DNA of 64,000 nucleotides from positions 62,001-126,000 of the forward strand of contig NZ_QQOA01000019.1 in the NCBI RefSeq assembly GCF_003443895.1. The letters are read 5' to 3'. A model generated the notes under the pieces. That model did no database searches, was not told the DNA's origin, and worked only from the letters and a program-made list of their open reading frames with translations. The translations under genes were made by a program, and so were the position numbers. Position 1 is the first letter of the stretch. Each line of letters opens with the position of its first letter. Below are positions 50,660 through 58,625 of this stretch, in pieces. The DNA comes from Paraburkholderia phosphatilytica. GTDB taxonomy: Bacteria > Pseudomonadota > Gammaproteobacteria > Burkholderiales > Burkholderiaceae.

Positions 50660-51430
50660 TCAGCCAGTTCGACGCGTGGAAGTCCTGCGTCGCGGCGCAG
50701 CACCGCCGTCCGGTGACGCTGCCAGTGCCGCACCCTCGCTGTGCCACATCCGCAGCAGCGCCCGCGTCTGCTCCCGTACCGTCGATCTCAGCAGCACCTC
50801 TTTCTCCGCGTCGATTTCCGACCAGCCGAGTATCGACAGCGCAGAACGCGGCGCGATATGGAAAAGCATCAACTGGCCATACAGGCTCACCATACGGATC
50901 AGTGTGACGGGATCGTCAGGTGCACTGCCAGAGATCTTCGCCACCAGGCGCGCGCTGACCTGATTGAGCGGGCGACGCACCCGCGCTTCCAGGATTTCCG
51001 AGCCGATCTGCGGCTCGTGGCCTGACTGCTCGCGCATGAAGAAAAGCTTCTGGCTCGATGTTTTCGGCGCGTGCAGCATGCGCTCGGCGAGCGCATCCTG
51101 GATCGCGATGAACGCGTCGACCAGCGCGTCAACGTCGTCGTGTGTCTCAAGCGTCGCCTGCGCACTTTCGACGACCGGCGCGAACGTGGTCCAGACGTCG
51201 TCGGCCATGGACTCGGCGCACGCCCGAAACACGCCCTCCTTGTTCTCGAAGTAATACTGCAGCGCGGGCGCATTGACGCCAGCCAGCGCCGCAATCTCGC
51301 GCGTCGACGCGGCCGTGAAGCCCTTCTCGCCGAACAGCTCGATCGCCGCCTCGATGATGCGCCGCCGCGTTTCGTCGCCGCGCGCATAGCCGCCCTCGGC
51401 CGGCCGTCGCAATCGTCTGGTTTCGTTCAT
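50660..51430 (-). CDS. TetR-family repressor with CerR-type C-terminal domain
   Basis: A 256-residue regulator. The N-terminal TetR HTH runs through TRRRIIEAAIELFGEKGFTAASTREIAALAGVNAPALQYYFENKEG (about residues 20-66). The ligand domain begins ACAESMADDVWTTFAP and has the MREQSGHEPQIGSEI segment typical of CerR/CecR (YbiH-like) regulators of efflux genes. The C-terminal tail is basic and disordered. It is divergent from the EmrAB-NodT efflux operon, and a 28-bp palindrome lies in the shared promoter region, so it most likely represses that operon and itself. Confidence 0.93.
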   Translation of the reverse strand: MNETRRLRRPAEGGYARGDETRRRIIEAAIELFGEKGFTAASTREIAALAGVNAPALQYYFENKEGVFRACAESMADDVWTTFAPVVESAQATLETHDDVDALVDAFIAIQDALAERMLHAPKTSSQKLFFMREQSGHEPQIGSEILEARVRRPLNQVSARLVAKISGSAPDDPVTLIRMVSLYGQLMLFHIAPRSALSILGWSEIDAEKEVLLRSTVREQTRALLRMWHSEGAALAASPDGGAAPRRRTSTRRTG

Positions 51431-51487
51431 CCCTGAATTGTCCTCCTGTCTTCCTGATCCGGCTGCTTACCGACAGAAATATATCAC

Positions 51488-51515
51488 TTGACACAATTTT
51501 TCCAACTGGAATAAT
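51488..51515 (+). promoter_or_regulatory. Promoter of the efflux operon
   Basis: TTGACA at 51488-51493 is a perfect sigma-70 -35. AATAAT at 51510-51515 is a 5/6 -10 match, spaced 16 bp. The first gene starts at 51548. The spacer and -10 are covered by the TetR palindrome. Confidence 0.65.
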
Positions 51516-51519
51516 TGTG
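51492..51519. promoter_or_regulatory. 28-bp palindrome, putative TetR operator
   Basis: Half-sites CACAATTTTTCCA (51492-51504) and TGGAATAATTGTG (51507-51519) are inverted repeats matching at 12 of 13 positions around a central AC. The site spans the end of the -35 through the -10 of the efflux promoter, an ideal place for repression by the divergent TetR-family protein. Confidence 0.75.
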
Positions 51520-51547
51520 CGCGCTCTGCTCAAACGGAACCGGAATC

Positions 51548-52690
51548 ATGTCTACAACCGCAGGCGCGCCACCACGGGGCGGCGCATCGCAGGAACCCAA
51601 GGCCGAGGCCGCGCGCCGACCGACTACGCGCGTCGTGCTGATCATCATCGGGCTCATCGCGCTCGTCGTCGGCGCGCTCTGGCTCGCGCGCTGGTGGACG
51701 GTCGGCCGCTTCATCCAGAGCACGGACGATGCCTACCTGCAGGCCGACAGCGTGACGATCGCGCCGAAGGTCAGCGGCTACGTGACGGACGTTTTTGTCG
51801 GCGACAACCAGACGGTCAAGGCCGGCCAGCCGCTCGCGAAACTCGACATGCGCCAGTACCAGGCGTCGCTCGACCAGGCGCAGGCCACCATCGATGCGCG
51901 CGCAGCAGACATCCAGCGCGCACAGGCGGACATTCTTCAGCAACAGGCCAACGTCACGCAGGCGAAAGCGCAGCAGGACGTGGCGCGGGTGAGCCTGCAG
52001 CACGCGGAAGACGACGTGCGCCGCTACACGCCGCTCGTTGCGACCGGAGCGGAAACCAGCGAGCGGCTCGCAAGCCTCGTCAGCACGCGCGACCAGGCGC
52101 GCGCCACGCTCGCCGCGAACGCGGCAGCGGTGAAGGCCGCGCAGACGCAGATCGGCGCGACCCAGGCGCAGATCGCTCAGGCCCAGGCCCAGGTCGAAGC
52201 CGGCCAGGCGTCGCTGCGTCAGGCGCGGCTCGACCTGCACGACACGACGCTCTACAGCCCGCTCGACGGCCGCGTCGGCGACCGCACGGTGCGCGTCGGC
52301 CAGTACGTGCAGCCCGGCACGCGGCTGATGACGGTCGTGCCGGTGCAAAACGTGTATCTCGAAGCGAACTTCAAGGAAACCCAGGTGGGCCGGATGCGGG
52401 TCGGCCAGCCAGCCACGCTGCACATCGACGCGCTGAAGGGCACCGACCTGCACGGCGTGGTGGACAGCTTCGCGCCCGGCACCGGCGCGCAGTTCGCGCT
52501 CCTGCCGCCGGAAAACGCCACCGGCAACTTCACGAAGATCGTGCAGCGCGTGCCGGTGCGCATCCGTATCGATACGGGTCCGGAAACGCGCAAGGTGCTG
52601 CTGCCGGGCCTCTCCGTAACGGTCGACGTCGACACGCGCTCGGCGAACGACGACGCGCGCCGCATCGAAGCCGAGAACCGTCATGAGTGA
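51548..52690 (+). CDS. EmrA-like membrane fusion protein of an efflux pump
   Basis: A 380-residue HlyD-family adaptor. One N-terminal membrane helix (about residues 27-48) leads to a biotinyl-lipoyl-like segment (STDDAYLQADSVTIAPKVSGYVTDVFVGDNQTVKAGQPLAKLD), a long coiled-coil hairpin (about 90-220, Gln/Ala-rich), then SPLDGRVGDRTVRVGQYVQPG and a beta-barrel. It links the inner-membrane transporter to the outer-membrane channel. The ATG at 51548 follows GGAA. It overlaps the transporter gene by 8 bp. Confidence 0.94.
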   Translation: MSTTAGAPPRGGASQEPKAEAARRPTTRVVLIIIGLIALVVGALWLARWWTVGRFIQSTDDAYLQADSVTIAPKVSGYVTDVFVGDNQTVKAGQPLAKLDMRQYQASLDQAQATIDARAADIQRAQADILQQQANVTQAKAQQDVARVSLQHAEDDVRRYTPLVATGAETSERLASLVSTRDQARATLAANAAAVKAAQTQIGATQAQIAQAQAQVEAGQASLRQARLDLHDTTLYSPLDGRVGDRTVRVGQYVQPGTRLMTVVPVQNVYLEANFKETQVGRMRVGQPATLHIDALKGTDLHGVVDSFAPGTGAQFALLPPENATGNFTKIVQRVPVRIRIDTGPETRKVLLPGLSVTVDVDTRSANDDARRIEAENRHE

Positions 52691-54278
52691 TGCGGCAGCC
52701 GGTGCGCAGCCCGCTCCGCACCACGAGGAGCGCGCGCACCTGACCGACTGGATCGCCGTGACGGCGGGCGCGCTCGGCGCGCTGATGGCCACGCTCGACA
52801 TCTCCATCACGAACTCGGCGCTACCGCAGATCCAGGGCGAAATCGGCGCCACCGGCACCGAAGGCACGTGGATCTCGACCGGCTACCTGATGTCCGAGAT
52901 CGTGATGATTCCGCTCGCGGCGTGGCTCACGCGCGTGTTCGGCCTGCGCAACTTCCTGCTCGGCAACGCGGTGCTGTTCATGCTGTTCTCGGCGATGTGC
53001 GGCCTCTCGGACTCGCTGCCGATGATGATCGTCGGCCGCATCGGCCAGGGCTTCGTCGGCGGCGCAATGATCCCGACCGCGCAGACCATTATCCGCACCC
53101 GGCTGCCGCGCTCGCAGATGCCGATCGGCATGACGATGTTCGGCCTGATCGTGCTGCTCGGGCCGCTGCTCGGACCCGTGGTCGGCGGCTGGCTCGCGGA
53201 AAACATCTCGTGGTCGTGGTGCTTCTATATCAACCTGCCGGTGGGCATCGCGCTCGTCACGCTGCTGATCGCGGGCCTGCCCGCCGAGAAGCCGCACTGG
53301 CACGACTTCGTCAACGCGGACTGGACCGGCATCGTCGGACTCTCCATCGGCTTGAGCTCGCTCACGGTCGTGCTCGAGGAAGGCCAGCGCCACCAGTGGT
53401 TCGAGTCGCAGGAAATCGTCACGCTGTCGTGCGTGTGCGCGGTGGGCATGGTGCTGATCGCGATCTCGCAGCTGGTCGCGAAGAAGCCGATCATGCGGCT
53501 CTCGCTGATGAAGAACCCGCGCTACGCGAGCGTGATCGTCATCGTGTCCGCGGTGGGCGCGGGGCTCTACTGCGTGTCGTATCTCGTGCCGCAGTTTCTC
53601 GCGCTGATCGCGGGCTACAACGCGCAGCAGTCGGGCGGCGTGATGCTGATCTCCGGCGTGCCCGCGTTCCTGATGATGCCACTGCTGCCACGCCTGCTCG
53701 GCAAGGTTGATTTCCGCATTCTCGTGATCGCGGGTCTCCTGTGCTTCGCGGGCAGCTGTCTGCTCGACATCGATCTCACCGCGCAGAGCGTGGGCCACGA
53801 TTTCTTCTGGTCGCAGCTGCTGCGCGGCGTGGGCCAGATGCTCGCGATGATGCCGCTCAACCAGGCGTCGATGGCCGCGGTATCGCGCGAAGAATCCGGC
53901 GATGCGGCCGGGCTCTACAACATGGCGCGCAATCTGGGCGGATCGGTGGGCCTCGCGATCATCGGCACGGTGATCGACCGGCGCAACGATTTTCACACCG
54001 CGGCGATCCGCGATTCGCTCACGAACAATTCGGTGCTCGGCCAGGACCGGCTTGCCGCGAACGCTGCGTCCTTCTTCGCGCAGACGGGCGACATGGCGCA
54101 CGCGAAGCTGCAGGCGCTCGGCCAGCTCGCCGCGCAGATCTCGCAGCAGGCGATGGTGATCACCTACTCCGAAACCTTCTACGTACTGGCAATCGCGCTG
54201 CTCACCTGTGTGCCACTCGCGCTGCTGCTGAAGACTCCGGCTCACCAGACGGGCAATGCGCCGTCGGCCGGGCATTGA
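52683..54278 (+). CDS. EmrB-like DHA2-family MFS transporter (14 TM)
   Basis: A 531-residue drug:H+ antiporter of the DHA2 family. It has 14 hydrophobic helices, the TM1 motif LMATLDISITNSALPQIQGE (motif D1), STGYLMSEIVMIPLAAWLTRVFG (motif A region), and WSWCFYINLPVGIA, a DHA2 hallmark at TM6. A large final loop precedes the last helix. Together with the fusion protein and outer-membrane channel it should export hydrophobic toxic compounds; substrates are unknown. Confidence 0.95.
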   Translation: MSDAAAGAQPAPHHEERAHLTDWIAVTAGALGALMATLDISITNSALPQIQGEIGATGTEGTWISTGYLMSEIVMIPLAAWLTRVFGLRNFLLGNAVLFMLFSAMCGLSDSLPMMIVGRIGQGFVGGAMIPTAQTIIRTRLPRSQMPIGMTMFGLIVLLGPLLGPVVGGWLAENISWSWCFYINLPVGIALVTLLIAGLPAEKPHWHDFVNADWTGIVGLSIGLSSLTVVLEEGQRHQWFESQEIVTLSCVCAVGMVLIAISQLVAKKPIMRLSLMKNPRYASVIVIVSAVGAGLYCVSYLVPQFLALIAGYNAQQSGGVMLISGVPAFLMMPLLPRLLGKVDFRILVIAGLLCFAGSCLLDIDLTAQSVGHDFFWSQLLRGVGQMLAMMPLNQASMAAVSREESGDAAGLYNMARNLGGSVGLAIIGTVIDRRNDFHTAAIRDSLTNNSVLGQDRLAANAASFFAQTGDMAHAKLQALGQLAAQISQQAMVITYSETFYVLAIALLTCVPLALLLKTPAHQTGNAPSAGH

Positions 54279-54296
54279 CGTACTGGACTGTCGACG

Positions 54297-55817
54297 ATGT
54301 CACTCCGCTCCCTTCCTCCGCCCCTCCTCCGCTCGCTCCCCCTCGAGCTCCCACTCGCGCTCCTCGCCGCGTGGACGCTGTCGGCCTGCACGGTCGGCCC
54401 CGACTATCACGGCGCGCCGCCCGTCGCGAAAAACGCCATCAGCTCCGGCACGTTCGTGCGCGCGCCCGCTGACGGCATCACCACCACTCACGCGCCAGCC
54501 GCGTGGTGGAAATCGCTGAACGACCCGCAGCTCGACGCGCTGATCGACGCGGCGCTCGCGCACAACCCCGACCTGCATGCGGCGCAGGCGAAGCTGCGCG
54601 AAGCGCGCTCGCAACTGCGCGGCGAACAGGCGAACGAGCTGCCGAAGCTTTCCGCCGACGCCGCCGCAGTGCGGATGCGCGAGCCGAATACGTCGGCGCT
54701 GGGATCGCTGTTCTCCTCTTCGAGCTCGTCGTCCGCTTCGTCTTCGTCGTCGAGTTCCGGCTCGAGCGGCCAGGGTCCGCTGCAGCTCTACACGGCGGGC
54801 TTCGACGCATCGTGGGAAATCGATCTGTTCGGCGGCACGCGCCGCGCGATCGAAGCAGCTTCTGACGAAGCCGATGCCGTGAACGCCGATCTCGCCGACA
54901 CCCAGGTGTCGCTCGCGGCCGAAGTCGCGCAGACCTATATCAGCCTGCGCGATCAGCAGCAACGGTTCGTGCTCGCGCAACGTTCGGCCGACTACCAGCA
55001 GCAGATGCTGACGCTGACCGAGCAGCGCCGCGCACGCGGCACGGCGGCGGACGTCGACGTCGAACGGCTGACGACCCAGGTCGACACGACCCGCGCAACG
55101 CTCGTGCCGCTCGATGCGCAGATCGCCGAATCACTCGACCAGCTCGCGGTGCTTACGGGAGAAGCGCCGGGCGCGCTCGACGCGCAGCTCAGCACGCTCG
55201 CGCCGCTGCCGGCGTTGCCCGCATCGGTGGCGATCGGCGACCCGACGACGATGCTGCAGCAACGGCCGGACATTCGCGCGGCGGAACGGCGTCTCGCGTC
55301 GAGCAATGCGCAGATCGGCGAGCACATCGCCGACTATTTCCCGAAGGTCTCGCTGCTCGGCGACCTCGGCTTCACGGCGGGCGACCCCGGCCACCTGCTG
55401 CGCAAGCAGAATTTCACGTGGGTCGCCGTGCCGTACCTGCAGTGGAACATCTTCGACTTTGGCCGCACGGGCGCGAAGGTGCACACAGCAGAAGCCTCGC
55501 GTGACGAAGCCGAGGCGCACTACGAGCACACCGTGCTCGCGGCGCTGCAGGATGCGAATACTGCGCTGTCGCGCTTCGGCCATCAGCACGAACATCTGGT
55601 GCGGCTCGAGCAGGTGCAGACGTCGTCGGACCGGTCTGCGACGCTGATGCGTCAGCGCTATCAGGCGGGCGTGTCGACGCTCATCGATCTGCTCGACACG
55701 CAGCGCTCGCAGTTCGCCGCGCAGCAGGACGTCGTCGCCGCGCAGGCGGAACTGCTGAAGGACTTTGTGTCGCTGCAGAAGAGCCTGGGACTGGGATGGC
55801 AGGTGGCGGGAACCTGA
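54297..55817 (+). CDS. NodT-family outer-membrane efflux lipoprotein
   Basis: A 506-residue TolC-like channel of the RND/EmrAB outer-membrane factor group. A signal peptide with lipobox LSAC (Cys31) is followed by CTVGPDYHGAPPV, the usual start of the mature NodT proteins. Two repeats of the OEP fold follow (first from WWKSLNDPQLDALIDAALAHNPDL, second near LQQRPDIRAAERRLASSNAQIGE). An unusual run of serines occupies residues 140-158 in the first repeat. It lies 18 bp after the transporter and ends the operon. Confidence 0.94.
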   Translation: MSLRSLPPPLLRSLPLELPLALLAAWTLSACTVGPDYHGAPPVAKNAISSGTFVRAPADGITTTHAPAAWWKSLNDPQLDALIDAALAHNPDLHAAQAKLREARSQLRGEQANELPKLSADAAAVRMREPNTSALGSLFSSSSSSSASSSSSSSGSSGQGPLQLYTAGFDASWEIDLFGGTRRAIEAASDEADAVNADLADTQVSLAAEVAQTYISLRDQQQRFVLAQRSADYQQQMLTLTEQRRARGTAADVDVERLTTQVDTTRATLVPLDAQIAESLDQLAVLTGEAPGALDAQLSTLAPLPALPASVAIGDPTTMLQQRPDIRAAERRLASSNAQIGEHIADYFPKVSLLGDLGFTAGDPGHLLRKQNFTWVAVPYLQWNIFDFGRTGAKVHTAEASRDEAEAHYEHTVLAALQDANTALSRFGHQHEHLVRLEQVQTSSDRSATLMRQRYQAGVSTLIDLLDTQRSQFAAQQDVVAAQAELLKDFVSLQKSLGLGWQVAGT

Positions 55818-55836
55818 GCTTCGATTTTTGGAGTGC

Positions 55837-56244
55837 CTAGTCGGGCGCGCCGGTCGCTTCCGCGGCGGGATACTTCGGCAGCTCGTCGTTCACGTGCAGC
55901 CACGCGAGCTGCTGCGATGTCCATGTGTGATCCTTCGGAGCGACCTGCTCCGGCGCGTCGAGGCTGCCGATCGAAACATCGATGGTGTCCGGCAGATCGT
56001 CGCTCTCCCAAGTCAGGTGCGTGCCGCAGTTCGCGCAGAACTGTCGCAGCACGGCAGGATTCGACTCGTAGCGCGCGGGCTCGCCGCTGACGAAACGCAG
56101 CGCGTCGCGCGCGACGGTCATCCACGCAACCATCGGCGCCCCCGCCGCCCTGCGGCAATCCACGCAATGGCAGATCGTCGTGTCGAGCACGGGCTTTGAG
56201 ATTTCATAGCGGATCGCACCGCAGAAGCAGCCGCCTGTCAGCAT
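55837..56244 (-). CDS. GFA family zinc-binding protein
   Basis: A 135-residue protein with the Zn ligands of the glutathione-dependent formaldehyde-activating (GFA/CENP-V) fold: GGCFCGAIRYE (CxC), ICHCVDCRRAAGAP (CxxC) and FCANCGTHLTW (CxxC). Many family members have no proven role in formaldehyde metabolism, so the function is open. It is convergent with the efflux operon (19-bp gap) and divergent from the sulfotransferase-like gene. Confidence 0.92.
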   Translation of the reverse strand: MLTGGCFCGAIRYEISKPVLDTTICHCVDCRRAAGAPMVAWMTVARDALRFVSGEPARYESNPAVLRQFCANCGTHLTWESDDLPDTIDVSIGSLDAPEQVAPKDHTWTSQQLAWLHVNDELPKYPAAEATGAPD

Positions 56245-56403
56245 CTCATCTCCTTCGTGCTTCGCTGGTGAGCATTTTGCGCACCGTGCCCTCGACTTTT
56301 CTTGCCGCGGTAATAGTGCGTAAAACTTCGTGAATGTTTTGCGAACCAGGTCAGCTTACACTAGGCTTTACTCAACATCAGGTGTCCTGATCCCGCCTTC
56401 CAG

Positions 56404-57642
56404 ATGCGTCGTTGCTATCTACACATTGGCACTCATAAGACTGGCACGTCGACCATTCAGCTCGCGCTCGCCCAACAACCTGAGCGCCTCGCTGGCGCCG
56501 GGTTCCATTTCCCGCTCACCGGCAGGCTCGATCCCGACTCGGGTCAACATCGTCTCGCGCTGCCCGCACCGGCGGACACCCTGCACGCACTCACCGATTC
56601 GCTGATCGACGAAATCCGCGGCACGCCGCACCACGTCATTCTGTCGAGCGAAGAGTTTTCGCACATGCTGTGGAGACGCCCCGCGGAATTCCAGCGCATC
56701 GTCGACGGGCTGTCGGAGGTGGTCGACGAGATCGTTGTCATTCTGTACCTGCGCCGGCAGACCGACTACATCGAGAGCAACTATCAGGAGCGCCTGAAGA
56801 GCCGCTTCTGCCTCGACTTCGCCGCATACGCCGATGCGCGCCTCACGCTCGATCTCGCCGAGTTTCCGCTCGACTACACGAAGCTGCTCGCGCAGCTCGA
56901 CCGGATAACGGGTATCAACACGGTCATTCGCTCGTACGAATCCGCCTGCGTTCCCAGCGTGCTGGCCGATTTTCTGCACGTGATCGATTGGCCCGCGCGC
57001 TTCGAATTGCACGAGGAGCGGATCAATGCATCGACGCCGCTCATCGAGCAACTGAAGAATTTCTACCGCGCGCAGCAGCAGCGTGAAGCAACCCCCGCGG
57101 AAGAGCGGCTGCTCGAACTGATCGGACAGCATCTTCCCGAGCGGCCGCATATGGCAGCGGCAACGCGAAACCGGATCGTCGAGCATTTTTCCGCGTCGAA
57201 CGCCGAAGTCGCCGGGCGATTCGGACTGGACGCGCTTCGGGAGGAAGCATCGTTGCCGCGCGAGTTCGGAACATGGTGCGGGCTTGGCCACGCACCGCCG
57301 CCGGATCACGATGACATGGCTGCCTCAACGCTGGATCACCTGTTCTCACGCGACTTCATATCGATCGTCGAACCGGTCGCGGACTGCCTGGGCATGACGC
57401 AGAGCGCGCTCGAACACACGCAGTCGCTGGCGCGGGAACGTCAACACACGATCGATGAACTGGAGCGGCGCCTCGAGGCCACGTCGGCGGTGGCGGGCGC
57501 AAAGACTGCTGAAGCTGGTGAGGTTGCTGACTTTGCCGATCCCGGCAGTTCAGCCAGGGCCAAGGTGGCTACGGCACATTCGCCATCCAGCTGGCGCATG
57601 CGGCTGTCTTCGTTCTACCGAAGAACCGCGCCGAAGACCTGA
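56404..57642 (+). CDS. Sulfotransferase-like P-loop protein
   Basis: A 412-residue protein opening with YLHIGTHKTGTSTIQLALAQ, the 5'-phosphosulfate-binding P-loop of PAPS-dependent sulfotransferases (residues 5-18). A later LSSEEFSHMLW and VILYLRRQTDYIESNYQERLKSRF resemble the 3'-phosphate-binding region. The C-terminal 60 residues contain a short coiled coil and a basic tail (SWRMRLSSFYRRTAPKT). No PAPS synthesis genes are nearby, and the substrate is unknown. No strong ribosome site precedes the ATG. Its stop is 5 bp from the end of the convergent gene. Confidence 0.78.
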   Translation: MRRCYLHIGTHKTGTSTIQLALAQQPERLAGAGFHFPLTGRLDPDSGQHRLALPAPADTLHALTDSLIDEIRGTPHHVILSSEEFSHMLWRRPAEFQRIVDGLSEVVDEIVVILYLRRQTDYIESNYQERLKSRFCLDFAAYADARLTLDLAEFPLDYTKLLAQLDRITGINTVIRSYESACVPSVLADFLHVIDWPARFELHEERINASTPLIEQLKNFYRAQQQREATPAEERLLELIGQHLPERPHMAAATRNRIVEHFSASNAEVAGRFGLDALREEASLPREFGTWCGLGHAPPPDHDDMAASTLDHLFSRDFISIVEPVADCLGMTQSALEHTQSLARERQHTIDELERRLEATSAVAGAKTAEAGEVADFADPGSSARAKVATAHSPSSWRMRLSSFYRRTAPKT

Positions 57643-57647
57643 GCCGC

Positions 57648-58112
57648 TCAGGCCCGTTTGCGAGGCGCGAGCGGCAGGTTGCCGCCGGTGGTGAAGCGGT
57701 CGAGGCGGTCGCTGGCTTCCGCCATCGCCCACAGCGGAACGCTGCGCAACTGCCAGTCGTACAGCGACACGATCATCATGAAAGTCGCGGCGCCCTCTTC
57801 GTCGAGCCGCCACTCGCCCGATTCGCGGCCTGCGCTGAAGCACGCCGCAATCAGCTTGTCCGCTTCGCGGACCTGCTCGGGCAACAGCTTGCCGTAACCG
57901 AGATCGACGAGAAAGCCGGTCAGAATCAGGGTTTGCGTCAACGTCTGCGCATCCTGGTTGCTGCCCTTTCCACGGCGCAGCGTGGCAAGCGCGAGGTGCA
58001 CCCGCAGCGAAAGCTCGTCGGCGGTGGCACGCGGCACCGGCAGCAGCGCAGCCTTCTGCTGGCGAGCAAGCATCGCCTGGGCATTACGCGAGAATGGAAG
58101 CATTTTGGCCAT
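57648..58112 (-). CDS. Small conserved-type hypothetical protein
   Basis: A 154-residue, largely helical protein with no signal peptide. Recognisable stretches are MAKMLPFSRNAQAMLARQQK, LSLRVHLALATLRRGKGSNQDAQTL and WRLDEEGAATFMMIVSLYDWQL. I recall similar small proteins in Burkholderia genomes, sometimes loosely labelled as regulators, but see no DNA-binding motif that would justify that. It has a normal-looking start and good codon use and is convergent with the sulfotransferase-like gene. Confidence 0.75.
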   Translation of the reverse strand: MAKMLPFSRNAQAMLARQQKAALLPVPRATADELSLRVHLALATLRRGKGSNQDAQTLTQTLILTGFLVDLGYGKLLPEQVREADKLIAACFSAGRESGEWRLDEEGAATFMMIVSLYDWQLRSVPLWAMAEASDRLDRFTTGGNLPLAPRKRA

Positions 58113-58621
58113 GTGAAGTCACAGACTGATGAACACATGCGATAACGGCCAACTCCACCGAAGATTGAGGGCTTCGCGGAACAGAAAGTCACTTTTTTGC
58201 GCCTTGAATGTGACTGTTTGTAACAGTCTCACGTCCGCCCCTTCCATCTGGCCGGAAACGTCCACCGGCATGCTTTCCGATGGAAACTTCCGCAAGAAAT
58301 CGCAAGCATGCGGCCCCGTATGAATACCCCGTACTGGCGGGCGGAGCGGGGCCGCATGGTATACTTTTTTGACTCCCGTCTGACAAGATCGACCAAACCG
58401 CCGCCGTCGCGAACCGCGAATCCGGCCCGCTGTGCGGCGTACCGTTCCGGTACCCGCGTGCGCAGGGCCCCGCCTTCGTGCGGCGTCACCTGCGGCCATA
58501 GAGCCCGGGCGCCGATGCCGACACGAATGAACTCGCTGAAGACCCTGCTTACAGAAGCGGCGCTGCGCCGCGACCCGGCGCTTAGCCCACGCGTCAGCGA
58601 ACCAGTCGGCCTGTCTATCCA
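58113..58621. other. Gap with inverted repeats upstream of the GT9 gene
   Basis: A 509-bp region between divergent genes. It contains a small palindrome, GACTGTT-TGT-AACAGTC (58212-58228), and a larger 12-bp inverted repeat (58307-58318 and 58347-58358) followed by an extended -10 and six Ts. A 36-codon frame (58515-58625) ends in an ATGA overlap with the GT9 start, but its coding status is uncertain. Confidence 0.5.
58307..58370 (+). terminator. Terminator-like inverted repeat with T-run, overlapping an extended -10
   Basis: CATGCGGCCCCG (58307-58318) and CGGGGCCGCATG (58347-58358) are perfect 12-bp inverted repeats with a 28-nt loop, followed shortly by TTTTTT (58365-58370). TGGTATACT (58357-58365) also reads as an extended -10 promoter for the downstream GT9 gene. 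No plus-strand gene lies upstream, so this could be an attenuator, an operator, or the end of a small RNA. Confidence 0.4.
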
Positions 58622-58625
58622 ATGA
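58515..58625 (+). CDS. Possible small leader ORF coupled to GT9 gene
   Basis: A 36-codon frame starting MPTRMNSLKTLLTEAALRRD. Its TGA overlaps the ATG of the GT9 gene as ATGA, which suggests translational coupling. There is no clear ribosome site, and the frame extends open further upstream to 58308. It may be a leader peptide or chance. Confidence 0.22.
   Translation: MPTRMNSLKTLLTEAALRRDPALSPRVSEPVGLSIQ

Noticed and set aside
57639..57651. Short hairpin CTGAG-CCG-CTCAG between two convergent stops
   Set aside because: A 5-bp stem without a T-run is too weak to call a terminator.
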